From: Bacteroidaceae bacterium
Lineage (GTDB): Bacteria; Bacteroidota; Bacteroidia; Bacteroidales; Barnesiellaceae_A
Length of the DNA: 34,054 nucleotides
Direction of reading: 5' to 3'
Assembly: GCA_017555825.1 (NCBI GenBank)
Contig: JAFZFQ010000065.1
Span: forward strand, 1-34,054
The notes below the pieces were generated by a model. It was not told the DNA's origin and searched no databases. It saw nothing but the letters and a program-made list of their open reading frames with translations. Each line of letters opens with the position of its first letter. Position 1 is the first letter of the stretch. The position numbers and the translations under genes were made by a program. Below, one piece after another: positions 9,619 to 17,958 of this stretch.

Positions 9619-10176
9619 ATGATAGATATCGCCGACATTCTCAATCGCTACTATCGTCCCGGTGAGGCCATTACCGAGTTGCTCTGGAAACACAGCCAAC
9701 AAGTAGCTTCATTGGCCGAAACAATAGCGCGTGCCAACCCCCATCTACCCATCGACCTCACATTTCTGCACGAAGCAGCTATGTTGCACGACATAGGCGT
9801 CTTTCGCACACATGCCCCCTCTATACATTGTCATGGCGATGCACACTACATACAACATGGAGTGATAGGAGCTCAACTGCTACGCGCCGAGGGACTCGAA
9901 GCACACGCACGAGTATGCGAAAGACACATTGGTGTGGGACTCACTGTCGACGATATTGTGTCGCAAAATCTCCCTCTGCCCCACTGCGACATGCTTCCCG
10001 AGACACTCGAAGAGAAACTCGTGTGCTATGCCGACAACTTTTTCTCAAAGTCGCAACCCGACATACAACGCACACTTGCACAAGTACACAAATCCATAGC
10101 TCGTTTCGGAGCCGAAAACGAAGAGCGATTCATTGCCTTGGCGCAACTTTTTGGCGACATCGACTACAACAAATAA
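9619..10176 (+). CDS. HD-domain phosphohydrolase-like protein
   Basis: Cytoplasmic 185-residue protein of the HD/HDIG superfamily of metal-dependent phosphohydrolases. The metal-binding set is visible: His25 (KHSQQV), the HDIG tetrad at 57-60, and downstream histidines in HYIQHGVIGAQLLR and CERHIGVG. This spacing resembles the small TIGR00295-like HDIG proteins, whose substrate is unknown; some relatives act on nucleotides or cyclic nucleotides. No sensory or other output domain is fused. No promoter is seen between the ilvE terminator and its ATG, so expression may depend on read-through or an unrecognised start. The substrate cannot be named from the sequence. Confidence 0.8.
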   Translation: MIDIADILNRYYRPGEAITELLWKHSQQVASLAETIARANPHLPIDLTFLHEAAMLHDIGVFRTHAPSIHCHGDAHYIQHGVIGAQLLRAEGLEAHARVCERHIGVGLTVDDIVSQNLPLPHCDMLPETLEEKLVCYADNFFSKSQPDIQRTLAQVHKSIARFGAENEERFIALAQLFGDIDYNK

Positions 10177-10236
10177 CTACTTTTCAGTAGAATAACATTC
10201 GTCGCTAAAATTTATTAAAACCCCTAAAACAGCACG

Positions 10237-10262
10237 TTTGTCGCAGAAAAAGTGTAACTTTG
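10237..10262 (+). promoter_or_regulatory. Promoter of lptD
   Basis: TTTG at 10237-10240 and TAACTTTG at 10255-10262 form a near-ideal Bacteroidetes -33/-7 pair (14-nt gap, a little short). The predicted leader to the ATG at 10288 is about 20 nt. Confidence 0.75.
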
Positions 10263-10287
10263 CAGTTTGTAGATTATTGACCTACCA

Positions 10288-13128
10288 ATGGTGCATAAAA
10301 ACAATATACACAGAATTATTGCGATACTGATTATCAGCATGCTATCACTACACACTATGGCGTTGACACACCATAGCAACGATAGCATTGCCACATCGGC
10401 TATCGACTCTGTCGTATCATCATCAAAAAGCAAAGTGCGCCGCATTGCACCGAAAGGCGATTTTAAAAACGCAATTTCAGGCGACTCGTTGCCTACCGTA
10501 CAAGCACCCGACTCGCTACTACAAGCTACAGCACAAGCGGTAGAAAAACCCACACAAGCACCTAACGACAATAGTGTAAAGACCCGATCGGCACTCGATG
10601 CAGTGGTAGACTTCACAGCACAAGACTCCCTTGTATTTGAGGCCGGCAACTTGGCTTTTCTCTACGGAAAAAGTGTTGTAAACTATCAAGACATTCAGCT
10701 CGATGCCGAGCAGATAGAGCTGAGCCTCAACGAGAACACAGTATATGCCGTGGGTCGCACCGACAGTTTGGGCGAGGTTATAGGCAACCCCATTTACAAA
10801 GATAGCAGTGGTGAGTATGAGTCGGAAACCATGACCTACAATTTCAAGAGTAAACAAGGTTACATTACCAACGTTATAACCGAGCAAGGCGAAGGTTTCT
10901 TGACCGGTGGTCGCACCAAGAAGACCGAGGAAAACATCCTCTTTATGGAGAATGGTCGCTACACCACGTGCGACAACCATGAGCACCCCCACTTCTATCT
11001 ACAACTGACACAAGCCAAGGTACGCCCGCAGAAAAACGTTGTGACAGGCCCCGCCTATATGGTACTTGAAGATGTACCCCTGCCATTGGCCGTTCCATTT
11101 GGTTTCTTCCCCTTCAACAAAAAATACTCATCGGGAGTTATCTTCCCTACATTTGGTGAGGAGATGAAACGCGGTTTCTACATGCGTAATGCCGGTTATT
11201 ACTTTGCCATAAACGACTATATCGACCTTGCTCTCACCGGCGAAATTTACACCAAGGGTTCGTGGGGTGTACAAGCACGCTCGGCCTACATAAAGAAGTA
11301 CAAATTCTCGGGTAGCATCGATGTGAGTTTTATCAACACCGTGACCGGCGACAAAGGCATGCCCGACTACTCGTCGCAAAACAACTTCAAGGTAGCTTGG
11401 ACGCACACACAGGATGCAAAAGCAAGTACCAACTCAAGCTTCTCGGCGAGCGTAAACTTTTCTACGAGTGGCTATAACCGCAACGACGTAAACACCTATT
11501 ACGACCCCAACCAATTTACACAATCGACATCTACATCAACCATCAACTACACCTACCGTGTGCCCAATGCACCTCTCAGCATATCGGCAAGTGCCAATAT
11601 CACACAGCGCACACAAGACTCAACCCTCAACGTATCACTACCCAGCCTCACTATCTCGTTGAGCCAGATACGCCCCTTCAAGCGCAAGAATGCATCGGGC
11701 CCCGAAAAATGGTATGAGAAGATACAGTTGTCGTATAGCGGTCGCTTGCAAAACAGCATTACGGCCAAACAAGACGAAATATTTCAGAAAAACTTGCTCA
11801 AAGATTGGCGCAACGGTATGAGCCACAATGTTCCCATCTCGGCAACATTTACCCTCTTTAAGTATATCAACATGACCGCATCGGTCAACTTCACCGACCG
11901 CATGTACTCCAACAAAATCATGCGCGATTGGGATCCGCAAGCATCGGCCATTGTCAACGATACGGTATACGGATTTTACAACGTATACGACTTCAATGCC
12001 GGCGTGAGCATGCAGACCAAGTTGTATGGATTCTACACACCCATGAAATTTCTCGGCGACGCAGTCAAGCAGATACGCCACGTGCTCACACCCTCAGTAT
12101 CATTTACCTACGCACCCGACTTCAGCGACCCATTCTGGGGCATGTACGAGACATTGAAATACACCAACAAGAATGGTCAGTATGTCGAGCAAGTCTACTC
12201 GCCATTCTCCAACGGACTGTTTGGCACAGCTCCGGCAGGCGAACGTGGCGTAGTAAACCTTTCGTTTGCCAACAACCTCGAAATGAAGGTAAAGAGCGAT
12301 GCCGACTCGACAGGTGTCAAGAAAATTTCGCTTATAGAGAACCTCACCGTAGGTACAAGTTACAACTTGGCCGCCGACTCACTGCGATGGAGCAATATCA
12401 ACGTAAATGTACTCATAAAGATAGCCAAGGGACTCAACCTCAACCTACGCACTACATGGGACCCCTACTGCTACCAACTCAACGCCGCCGGCAACCCCGT
12501 GAGAGTTGATGTTTTGCGCTCACAAGCCGGCCGTGGCTGGGCAAGGCTATCGAGTGCCGGAACATCTTTCTCATACACATTCAACAACGATACTTTCAAG
12601 AAAAAAGAGACGCGCGACAAGCCCGCAACAGGCAATGAAGAGATAGCCCAAGGAGACGATCCCTTGGCCAACAGTGCTGCAGCCAAGGAGGAGAGCAACA
12701 ACAAGCGTCGCTCGGGCAACCGTTCCAATAGCAATAATGAGTTTGACAGCGACGGTTATTACAACTGGAAGATACCTTGGAGCCTCACCTTCAACTACTC
12801 GATAAACTACACCTACGGTGCATTTAACAAAGAGAAGATGGAGTATGATGGCAAGTTTGTACAAAACCTGAGTCTATCGGGCAACCTCAACTTGACAAAA
12901 GGATGGTCGTTTAACTTCACGGCCAGCTATGACTTTGAAGCCAAGAAACTTGCCTATATGAACTGTAACATATCTCGCGACTTGCACTGCTTCACCATGT
13001 CGGCCAGTTTCGTACCTGTAGGACCATACAAGTCCTACAACTTCCACATTGCCGTGAAGTCGTCGCTACTGAAAGACCTCAAGTACGACAAGCAAAGCAA
13101 CGCTTACGATCAACTCAATTGGTATTAA
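10288..13128 (+). CDS. lptD: LPS-assembly protein LptD, Bacteroidetes type
   Basis: Outer-membrane beta-barrel that, with LptE, inserts lipopolysaccharide into the outer leaflet. The 946-residue protein has an N-terminal signal segment (about residues 5-26) and a low-complexity Ser/Asp linker. An OstA/LptA-like beta-jellyroll follows around residues 110-230 (DAEQIELSLNENTVYAVGRTD and YESETMTYNFKSKQGYI). The rest is a long barrel with alternating hydrophobic strands, including the family segment LPLAVPFGFFPFNKKYSSGVIFPTFGEE. A charged, low-complexity insertion near residues 820-860 (KRRSGNRSNSNNEF) is probably a loop. The C-terminus lacks a final aromatic residue of the classical kind (it ends NWY). 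The next gene begins 4 nt after the stop. The name rests on family resemblance; E. coli LptD itself is only distantly similar. Confidence 0.88.
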   Translation: MVHKNNIHRIIAILIISMLSLHTMALTHHSNDSIATSAIDSVVSSSKSKVRRIAPKGDFKNAISGDSLPTVQAPDSLLQATAQAVEKPTQAPNDNSVKTRSALDAVVDFTAQDSLVFEAGNLAFLYGKSVVNYQDIQLDAEQIELSLNENTVYAVGRTDSLGEVIGNPIYKDSSGEYESETMTYNFKSKQGYITNVITEQGEGFLTGGRTKKTEENILFMENGRYTTCDNHEHPHFYLQLTQAKVRPQKNVVTGPAYMVLEDVPLPLAVPFGFFPFNKKYSSGVIFPTFGEEMKRGFYMRNAGYYFAINDYIDLALTGEIYTKGSWGVQARSAYIKKYKFSGSIDVSFINTVTGDKGMPDYSSQNNFKVAWTHTQDAKASTNSSFSASVNFSTSGYNRNDVNTYYDPNQFTQSTSTSTINYTYRVPNAPLSISASANITQRTQDSTLNVSLPSLTISLSQIRPFKRKNASGPEKWYEKIQLSYSGRLQNSITAKQDEIFQKNLLKDWRNGMSHNVPISATFTLFKYINMTASVNFTDRMYSNKIMRDWDPQASAIVNDTVYGFYNVYDFNAGVSMQTKLYGFYTPMKFLGDAVKQIRHVLTPSVSFTYAPDFSDPFWGMYETLKYTNKNGQYVEQVYSPFSNGLFGTAPAGERGVVNLSFANNLEMKVKSDADSTGVKKISLIENLTVGTSYNLAADSLRWSNINVNVLIKIAKGLNLNLRTTWDPYCYQLNAAGNPVRVDVLRSQAGRGWARLSSAGTSFSYTFNNDTFKKKETRDKPATGNEEIAQGDDPLANSAAAKEESNNKRRSGNRSNSNNEFDSDGYYNWKIPWSLTFNYSINYTYGAFNKEKMEYDGKFVQNLSLSGNLNLTKGWSFNFTASYDFEAKKLAYMNCNISRDLHCFTMSASFVPVGPYKSYNFHIAVKSSLLKDLKYDKQSNAYDQLNWY

Positions 13129-13132
13129 TGAT

Positions 13133-14551
13133 ATGGAACTACCCAAAGCCTTTGTAGAACGCATGCAACAACTCCTGGGCGATGAATATCCCACGTTTGA
13201 ACATGCACTGACCCATACCGAGCAACCGGTGAGTATTCGCATCAATACCTCTAAGGGAGCACAAGCACCCGACAATGCTACACGCGTGGCATGGTCGGGC
13301 GGAACAGGATATTACCTACCCGAGCGACCCACTTTTACATTCGACCCCCTTTTCCATGCCGGAGCCTACTATGCGCAAGAAGCCGCCTCTATGTTCTTGG
13401 GCCGTGTTATAGAACAATATATAACCACCCCTGTGCGCTACCTCGACCTGTGCGCTGCTCCGGGCGGAAAATCGACACATGCGCTGGCTCAACTACCCGA
13501 GGGTAGCCTCGTCGTGAGCAACGAGGTTGTGAGACAACGCGCTCAAATCCTTGCCGAGAACATAACCAAATGGGGCAATCCACATTCGGTAGTAACCAAC
13601 AATACACCGGCCGACTGGGGCACATGGCACAACTACTTTGATGTGATAGCAACCGATGTACCCTGCTCGGGCGAAGGCATGTTCCGTAAAGATGAGACCG
13701 CCATTGCCGAGTGGTCGCCTGCCAATGTAGCACACTGTGCCTCGCGCCAAGAGGGTATTCTTGCCGACGTATGGAACGCCCTACGCCCCGGTGGACTACT
13801 TATATACAGCACCTGTACATTCAATATAGAAGAGAACGAGGCTATGGTGCAGCACATTGTCGATGAATATAATGCCATACCATTAGCCGTAAGCACCGAC
13901 CCCGATTGGGGCATTACAAGCGCCCTAATGGGCGATGCACCGGTATATCGTTTCATGCCTCACCGCACACATGGCGAAGGATTGTTCATGGCCGTACTGC
14001 GCAAAAATGGCGATGCCAATGATACCTGTGGCACTGTACCCAATATACGCGATAAAAAGAAAAAACAAGGTGGCAAAAACAAAGCAGTGCCCATACCCCG
14101 CGAGGTAAAAGAGTGGCTATCATCGCAAGAATACACCATTATTGCCGATGAGACAAGCATTACTGCCTATCCCAATGAGTATGCCACCGATATGCAAGCC
14201 ATGCAACGCGACTTCAATGTACTACATGCGGGTATACCCCTGGCCACACTCAAGGGTCGCGACATTATCCCCACGCATGCGTTGGCACTCTCTACCACAT
14301 GCAACCGCGAGGCATTTGCCCTATGCGAAGTATCGCTCGATACGGCACTCACCTACTTGCGTCGTGAAGCAGTAACCCTTCCGACCGATACCCCGCGCGG
14401 ATATGTTATACTCACTTACCAAGGATTCACACTCGGTTGGGTAAAAAATCTGGGCAACCGCGCCAACAACCTCTATCCGCAAGAGTGGCGCATACGCAGC
14501 AGCTACAACCCCGACACCATTGTAGAAGCCGGCGTGAAGGGGAAAATGTAG
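13133..14551 (+). CDS. RsmF/RsmB-like rRNA or tRNA m5C methyltransferase
   Basis: SAM-dependent RNA cytosine-C5 methyltransferase of the NOL1/NOP2/Sun family (472 residues). The SAM-binding motif LDLCAAPGGKS is at 104-114. Motif IV TDVPCSGEGM contains Cys178 (product release in this family), and motif VI STC contains Cys228 (expected nucleophile). An N-terminal segment (residues 1-60) resembles the RsmF RNA-binding cap. The region after about residue 310, following a Lys-rich linker, looks like the C-terminal PUA-like half of RsmF. In E. coli RsmF modifies C1407 of 16S rRNA; the exact target here is inferred only. It is coupled to lptD by a 4-nt gap, although the functions are unrelated. Confidence 0.9.
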   Translation: MELPKAFVERMQQLLGDEYPTFEHALTHTEQPVSIRINTSKGAQAPDNATRVAWSGGTGYYLPERPTFTFDPLFHAGAYYAQEAASMFLGRVIEQYITTPVRYLDLCAAPGGKSTHALAQLPEGSLVVSNEVVRQRAQILAENITKWGNPHSVVTNNTPADWGTWHNYFDVIATDVPCSGEGMFRKDETAIAEWSPANVAHCASRQEGILADVWNALRPGGLLIYSTCTFNIEENEAMVQHIVDEYNAIPLAVSTDPDWGITSALMGDAPVYRFMPHRTHGEGLFMAVLRKNGDANDTCGTVPNIRDKKKKQGGKNKAVPIPREVKEWLSSQEYTIIADETSITAYPNEYATDMQAMQRDFNVLHAGIPLATLKGRDIIPTHALALSTTCNREAFALCEVSLDTALTYLRREAVTLPTDTPRGYVILTYQGFTLGWVKNLGNRANNLYPQEWRIRSSYNPDTIVEAGVKGKM

Positions 14552-14645
14552 CATTCGCAACAAAGCACACCCATACGAGCACACATTTTTTGAAGAAAAA
14601 CAAAATAATTTTCGCCCAACTATTGCATAAATCAAAAATAACCCC

Positions 14646-14653
14646 TATCTTTG
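14646..14653 (+). promoter_or_regulatory. Promoter -7 element of the tRNA gene
   Basis: TATCTTTG is an exact TAnnTTTG match 33 nt before the tRNA. ATTG at 14622-14625 lies 20 nt further upstream and could serve as the -33 element. Confidence 0.7.
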
Positions 14654-14686
14654 CACCGCATTTGAGGAAAACCTCATTTTGGTAAT

Positions 14687-14760
14687 GGCGGGATAGCTCA
14701 GTTGGTTAGAGCGTCGGATTCATAACCCGGAGGTCACGAGTTCAATTCTCGTTCCCGCTA
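14687..14760 (+). tRNA. tRNA with CAU anticodon, probably tRNA-Met (elongator)
   Basis: The 74-nt cloverleaf has a 7-bp acceptor stem (GGCGGGA with TCCCGCT, closing pair G1:U72) and a 4-bp D stem (GCTC/GAGC). The anticodon loop is TTCATAA, and the 5-bp T stem is ACGAG/CTCGT around TTCAATT. The discriminator is A and the genome continues CAA, so CCA is not fully encoded. The anticodon stem has an A31-C39 mismatch, and part of this arm (TCGG..TCATAACCCG) resembles initiator tRNAs, while the C11:G24 D-stem pair is elongator-like. A CAU tRNA could also be tRNA-Ile2 carrying lysidine; the sequence alone does not settle it. Confidence 0.93.
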
Positions 14761-14762
14761 CA

Positions 14763-14797
14763 AAGCAAGTGATTAGAGATAGTCACTTGCTTTTTTT
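14763..14797 (+). terminator. Rho-independent terminator of the tRNA
   Basis: A perfect 10-bp stem (14763-14772 with 14783-14792), a 10-nt loop and a T-run through 14797 lie directly after the tRNA. Confidence 0.92.
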
Positions 14798-14832
14798 ATA
14801 CCCCAACTACACTCTATATCAAAACGATTGCA

Positions 14833-14840
14833 TATCTTTG
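14833..14840 (+). promoter_or_regulatory. Promoter -7 element of the phosphatase/GH18 unit
   Basis: TATCTTTG matches TAnnTTTG and lies 18 nt before the ATG at 14859, giving a leader of only about 10-12 nt. No convincing -33 TTTG is visible. Confidence 0.6.
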
Positions 14841-14858
14841 TTACATAAACTATAGCTT

Positions 14859-16022
14859 ATGAAACAAATACTTGCTCTACTCATTATTTTTACTTCATTG
14901 CTATGCGCCGTGGCACAAAACAACAGTGTGCGCATAATGTATGGCCCATATCTACAAAATATTGATACCAACGAGGCCACTATCACATGGGTTACAGACA
15001 CACCCTCGGTAGGTTGGATAGAATTGGCTCACGATGGCAACGATAGTTTCTACAACTACGAGCGTCAACGCTACTTCGACACCACCGATGGTATAAAGAA
15101 TATATCAACCATCCACAGCGTTACAATCAAAGGATTGTCGAGCAACACCACCTATCGCTACCGCACTTATGCCCAAGCGGTTGTATCGCACGAAGGCAAC
15201 CGTGTTATGTATGGCGACTATGCGGCTACCAATGTATACTCGCAAGAGCCTCTTCGATTTACAACATTGTGCCACGAAGCCGAGCAAGTATCATTTGCCG
15301 TTATCAACGATATACACGGCGACAACAACAGGATGAGCAACCTCATAGCACAATGCGACCTCTCGGCTACCGACCTCTTTATATTCAACGGCGACATGGC
15401 CTCGATGTATAACAGCGAAGAGCAGATTTTTGGCGACTTTGTAAGCACCGCCGTATCGACATTTGCCGGCGAAACTCCTTTTTATTACACCCGTGGCAAT
15501 CATGAAACACGAGGCTCGTATGCACACAAGTTTCACGACTACTTTTCTACCGGTAGCTCATCGCTCTACTATACCTTCAGGCAAGGCCCCGTACTCTTTG
15601 TCATACTTGATAGTGGCGAGGACAAGGCCGATAGCGACATCGAATACTACGGCTTGGTAGAGTATGACAACTACCGTACCCGTCAGGCCGAGTGGCTCGA
15701 AGGTGTAATCAACAGCGAGGCCTACCGCAATGCCCCATTGAAAGTGGTAGTGTCACACATCCCCCCAATGGGCGATTGGCATGGCAACAACGAGGTAAAA
15801 AACAAATTTGTCGAAGTGCTACGACAAGCTGCCCCCGACATCATGCTGTGCGCTCACGAACATGAACTTATTTACAGCGAAAGCAACAGCAACACACCCT
15901 TCCCGATACTCATCAATGCGCACAACACCATTGTAAAGGTAAAGGCTACACAAAGCAACATGCAGATAGATGTTGTAGACGAAAAGGGCAAGACCATAGC
16001 AACCTATAACTACTCTAAATAA
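14859..16022 (+). CDS. Secreted purple-acid-phosphatase-like metallophosphoesterase
   Basis: Exported 387-residue enzyme with a signal peptide (residues 1-20, ending AVAQ) and an N-terminal fibronectin-III-like PAP domain (IMYGPYLQNI..ATITWVT, about 25-125). The C-terminal calcineurin-like catalytic domain carries the full dimetal set: Asp151 and His153 (NDIHGD), Asp179 (NGDMA), Asn214-His215-Glu216 (GNHE), His300 (SHIPP) and His333/His335 (AHEHE). These metal ligands indicate an active phosphomonoesterase or diesterase. The substrate is unknown. The next gene, a GH18 lipoprotein, starts 22 nt downstream, so the two are probably an envelope unit that acts on phosphorylated or glycosylated substrates. 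The short leader favours this ATG. Confidence 0.87.
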   Translation: MKQILALLIIFTSLLCAVAQNNSVRIMYGPYLQNIDTNEATITWVTDTPSVGWIELAHDGNDSFYNYERQRYFDTTDGIKNISTIHSVTIKGLSSNTTYRYRTYAQAVVSHEGNRVMYGDYAATNVYSQEPLRFTTLCHEAEQVSFAVINDIHGDNNRMSNLIAQCDLSATDLFIFNGDMASMYNSEEQIFGDFVSTAVSTFAGETPFYYTRGNHETRGSYAHKFHDYFSTGSSSLYYTFRQGPVLFVILDSGEDKADSDIEYYGLVEYDNYRTRQAEWLEGVINSEAYRNAPLKVVVSHIPPMGDWHGNNEVKNKFVEVLRQAAPDIMLCAHEHELIYSESNSNTPFPILINAHNTIVKVKATQSNMQIDVVDEKGKTIATYNYSK

Positions 16023-16044
16023 CAATCTCTAAAATCATACACTC

Positions 16045-17958
16045 ATGCGACACTCTTTTATAAAAAACATCTTTATCGCAATACTCGGTCTTTTTATTTA
16101 CACATCATGCACCGAAAAGACTCCCATTATACCCACGCTGTCGGTAGCAACCTCACACTCATTGCAGTTTGCGCCCGACAACAACGAAGATGCCGTGATT
16201 GAAGTAAGCACCAATTGCGACAGTTGGAACTATTCGGCTCCCGAATGGGTCATTGCCAACAAAATCGAGAACACGCTCATTGTGAATGTAGCAGACAATG
16301 AAGGCGAGGCACGCACCGACAGTATCATCTTCACTGCCAAAGATACCACTCCCATAGCCCTGGCTATAAGCCAATCGGCTCATATCGACACCGTGATACC
16401 TACCCTATCGGTATCAACTACGCACTCACTACAATTTGCACCCGACAACAACGACGATGCCGTAATAGAAGTGAGCACCAACTGCGATAGCTGGGAGTAT
16501 ACTGCACCCCAATGGGTTATAGCCAACAAAACCGAAAGCTCGCTCATCATAAACGTGGCCGACAACGCGGGCGAGGCACGCACCGACAGCATCATCTTCA
16601 CAGCCAAAGATGTTGCCCCCGTATCGGTTGTTGTCAGCCAATCGGCACGCATTTCGGAAGCAAGACTCAACAACCTCACAAACGACGAATTGGAAGAAAT
16701 AGACACCGACACATGGAGTGGCGAGGTAAATGTAACACTCTCATCACCTGCCAGCAACGATATAGTTGTAGCACTTGCCATAGATGAGCAACACCAACAT
16801 ATAGAGAATACCGGCGAAATATGCCCCGTAGTACCTATCGATGCTATAATCTTTTCTCAACGCGAAGTAACTATATCTCAAGGCAACTCACAATCGGACA
16901 ACGTGGGCATCACCGTCGATGCAACCATGCTCACACCGGGTGTTACCTATGCAGTACCCATCTACGCTACAATCCAATCGGGCAACGCTACAATTGGAGA
17001 GGAAGAGAGCAAAGTGACATTCTTCATCAAGCTGCACAAGGACGAGGAGCGTAGCATCAAACAAGTAGTATATCTGGAAGTGAATGATTGCAACCCGCTC
17101 AACATCTTGGAGTATAACCTCACCGATGGCACACCCTTCTTCGATGCAGTAATACTCTTTGCTGCCAATATAAACTACGACAGTGACAACGATGTAGTAT
17201 ATCTGCACAACAACCCCAACGTGCAAGCCTTGCTCGACAACAGCGATACATTCTTGCAACCGTTGCGCGAACGCGGTATAAAAGTATATTTGGGTCTACT
17301 TGGCAACCACGATGCCTCAGGATTGGCACAGCTATCGGATTGGGGTGCCGAGCAATGGGCACAAAGCGTCGCCGAAGCCTGCCGTCAATATAAACTTGAT
17401 GGTGTAAACCTTGATGACGAGTACTCAAAGAGCCCTGACTTAGAAAATCACTGGTTCACACAACGTAGTGCCAAGGCGGGTGCTCGATTGGCATACGAAC
17501 TCAAGAAAGCATTGAGCGAAAAGTGTGATTGGCCCACCGAAGTATCTGTCTATGAATATGGTGCACTCTACAACTTACCCGAGGTAACCATCGATGGCAC
17601 AACTCATACCCAAAGCGAGTTTATTGATTTTATCGTAGCCGACTATGGTCGCACCTCTTCACCCTATGGCGATCTTACTTACGCACAATGTAGCGGTGCT
17701 TCGATACAACTCGCTCAAGGTCGCACCCTCACCGACCGTTCGGCTCGAAATATCGCATCACAAGGTTATGGATGGTGCATGTGGTTTGCCTTCGATCCTT
17801 CGGGAACAGGTGGCGCAAAAAACAACCGCGAGCACTCAATGGAACAGTTTAACGTAGCGGCACAGATATTCTACAACTCATTTATGGCCAAACCCACCTA
17901 CGTTTACAACAAAACAGGTGAAGGTAGCTACGACGCAACGCCCCACCTCATACAGTAA
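16045..17958 (+). CDS. Surface lipoprotein with two BACON domains, a DUF1735-like domain and GH18
   Basis: 637-residue lipoprotein: the signal peptide ends in a lipobox with Cys22 (FIYTSC). Two adjacent BACON domains (about 29-115 and 118-204) are near copies. A DUF1735-like beta domain (about 205-330) follows, and then a GH18 catalytic domain (about 340-620) of the endo-beta-N-acetylglucosaminidase F/H kind. The catalytic strand reads DGVNLDDE at 452-459. Asp457 and Glu459 correspond to the assisting Asp and the acid Glu, but the second Asp of the usual DGxDxDxE is Asn455. BACON domains are thought to bind carbohydrate or mucin. The likely role is surface release of N-glycans from host glycoproteins. 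No SusC/SusD genes are adjacent, so this is not a classical polysaccharide utilisation locus. Confidence 0.88.
   Translation: MRHSFIKNIFIAILGLFIYTSCTEKTPIIPTLSVATSHSLQFAPDNNEDAVIEVSTNCDSWNYSAPEWVIANKIENTLIVNVADNEGEARTDSIIFTAKDTTPIALAISQSAHIDTVIPTLSVSTTHSLQFAPDNNDDAVIEVSTNCDSWEYTAPQWVIANKTESSLIINVADNAGEARTDSIIFTAKDVAPVSVVVSQSARISEARLNNLTNDELEEIDTDTWSGEVNVTLSSPASNDIVVALAIDEQHQHIENTGEICPVVPIDAIIFSQREVTISQGNSQSDNVGITVDATMLTPGVTYAVPIYATIQSGNATIGEEESKVTFFIKLHKDEERSIKQVVYLEVNDCNPLNILEYNLTDGTPFFDAVILFAANINYDSDNDVVYLHNNPNVQALLDNSDTFLQPLRERGIKVYLGLLGNHDASGLAQLSDWGAEQWAQSVAEACRQYKLDGVNLDDEYSKSPDLENHWFTQRSAKAGARLAYELKKALSEKCDWPTEVSVYEYGALYNLPEVTIDGTTHTQSEFIDFIVADYGRTSSPYGDLTYAQCSGASIQLAQGRTLTDRSARNIASQGYGWCMWFAFDPSGTGGAKNNREHSMEQFNVAAQIFYNSFMAKPTYVYNKTGEGSYDATPHLIQ
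16129..16660 (+). repeat. Tandem duplication of a BACON-domain coding unit
   Basis: Two in-frame copies lie 267 bp (89 codons) apart, starting at about 16129 and 16396. Protein blocks such as HSLQFAPDNN, AVIEVSTNCDSW, IINVADN and GEARTDSIIFTAKD recur almost unchanged, while the DNA differs mainly at synonymous positions. The duplication is therefore old enough for silent drift while the protein is conserved. Confidence 0.85.

Noticed and set aside
14687..14760. Calling the tRNA an initiator tRNA outright
   Set aside because: The D-stem C11:G24 pair and the G1:U72 closing pair do not match the typical initiator; only the anticodon arm is similar.
16045..17958. Polysaccharide utilisation locus around the GH18 lipoprotein
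   Set aside because: No SusC, SusD or linked regulator is next to it; the neighbours are a phosphatase and a convergent transporter.
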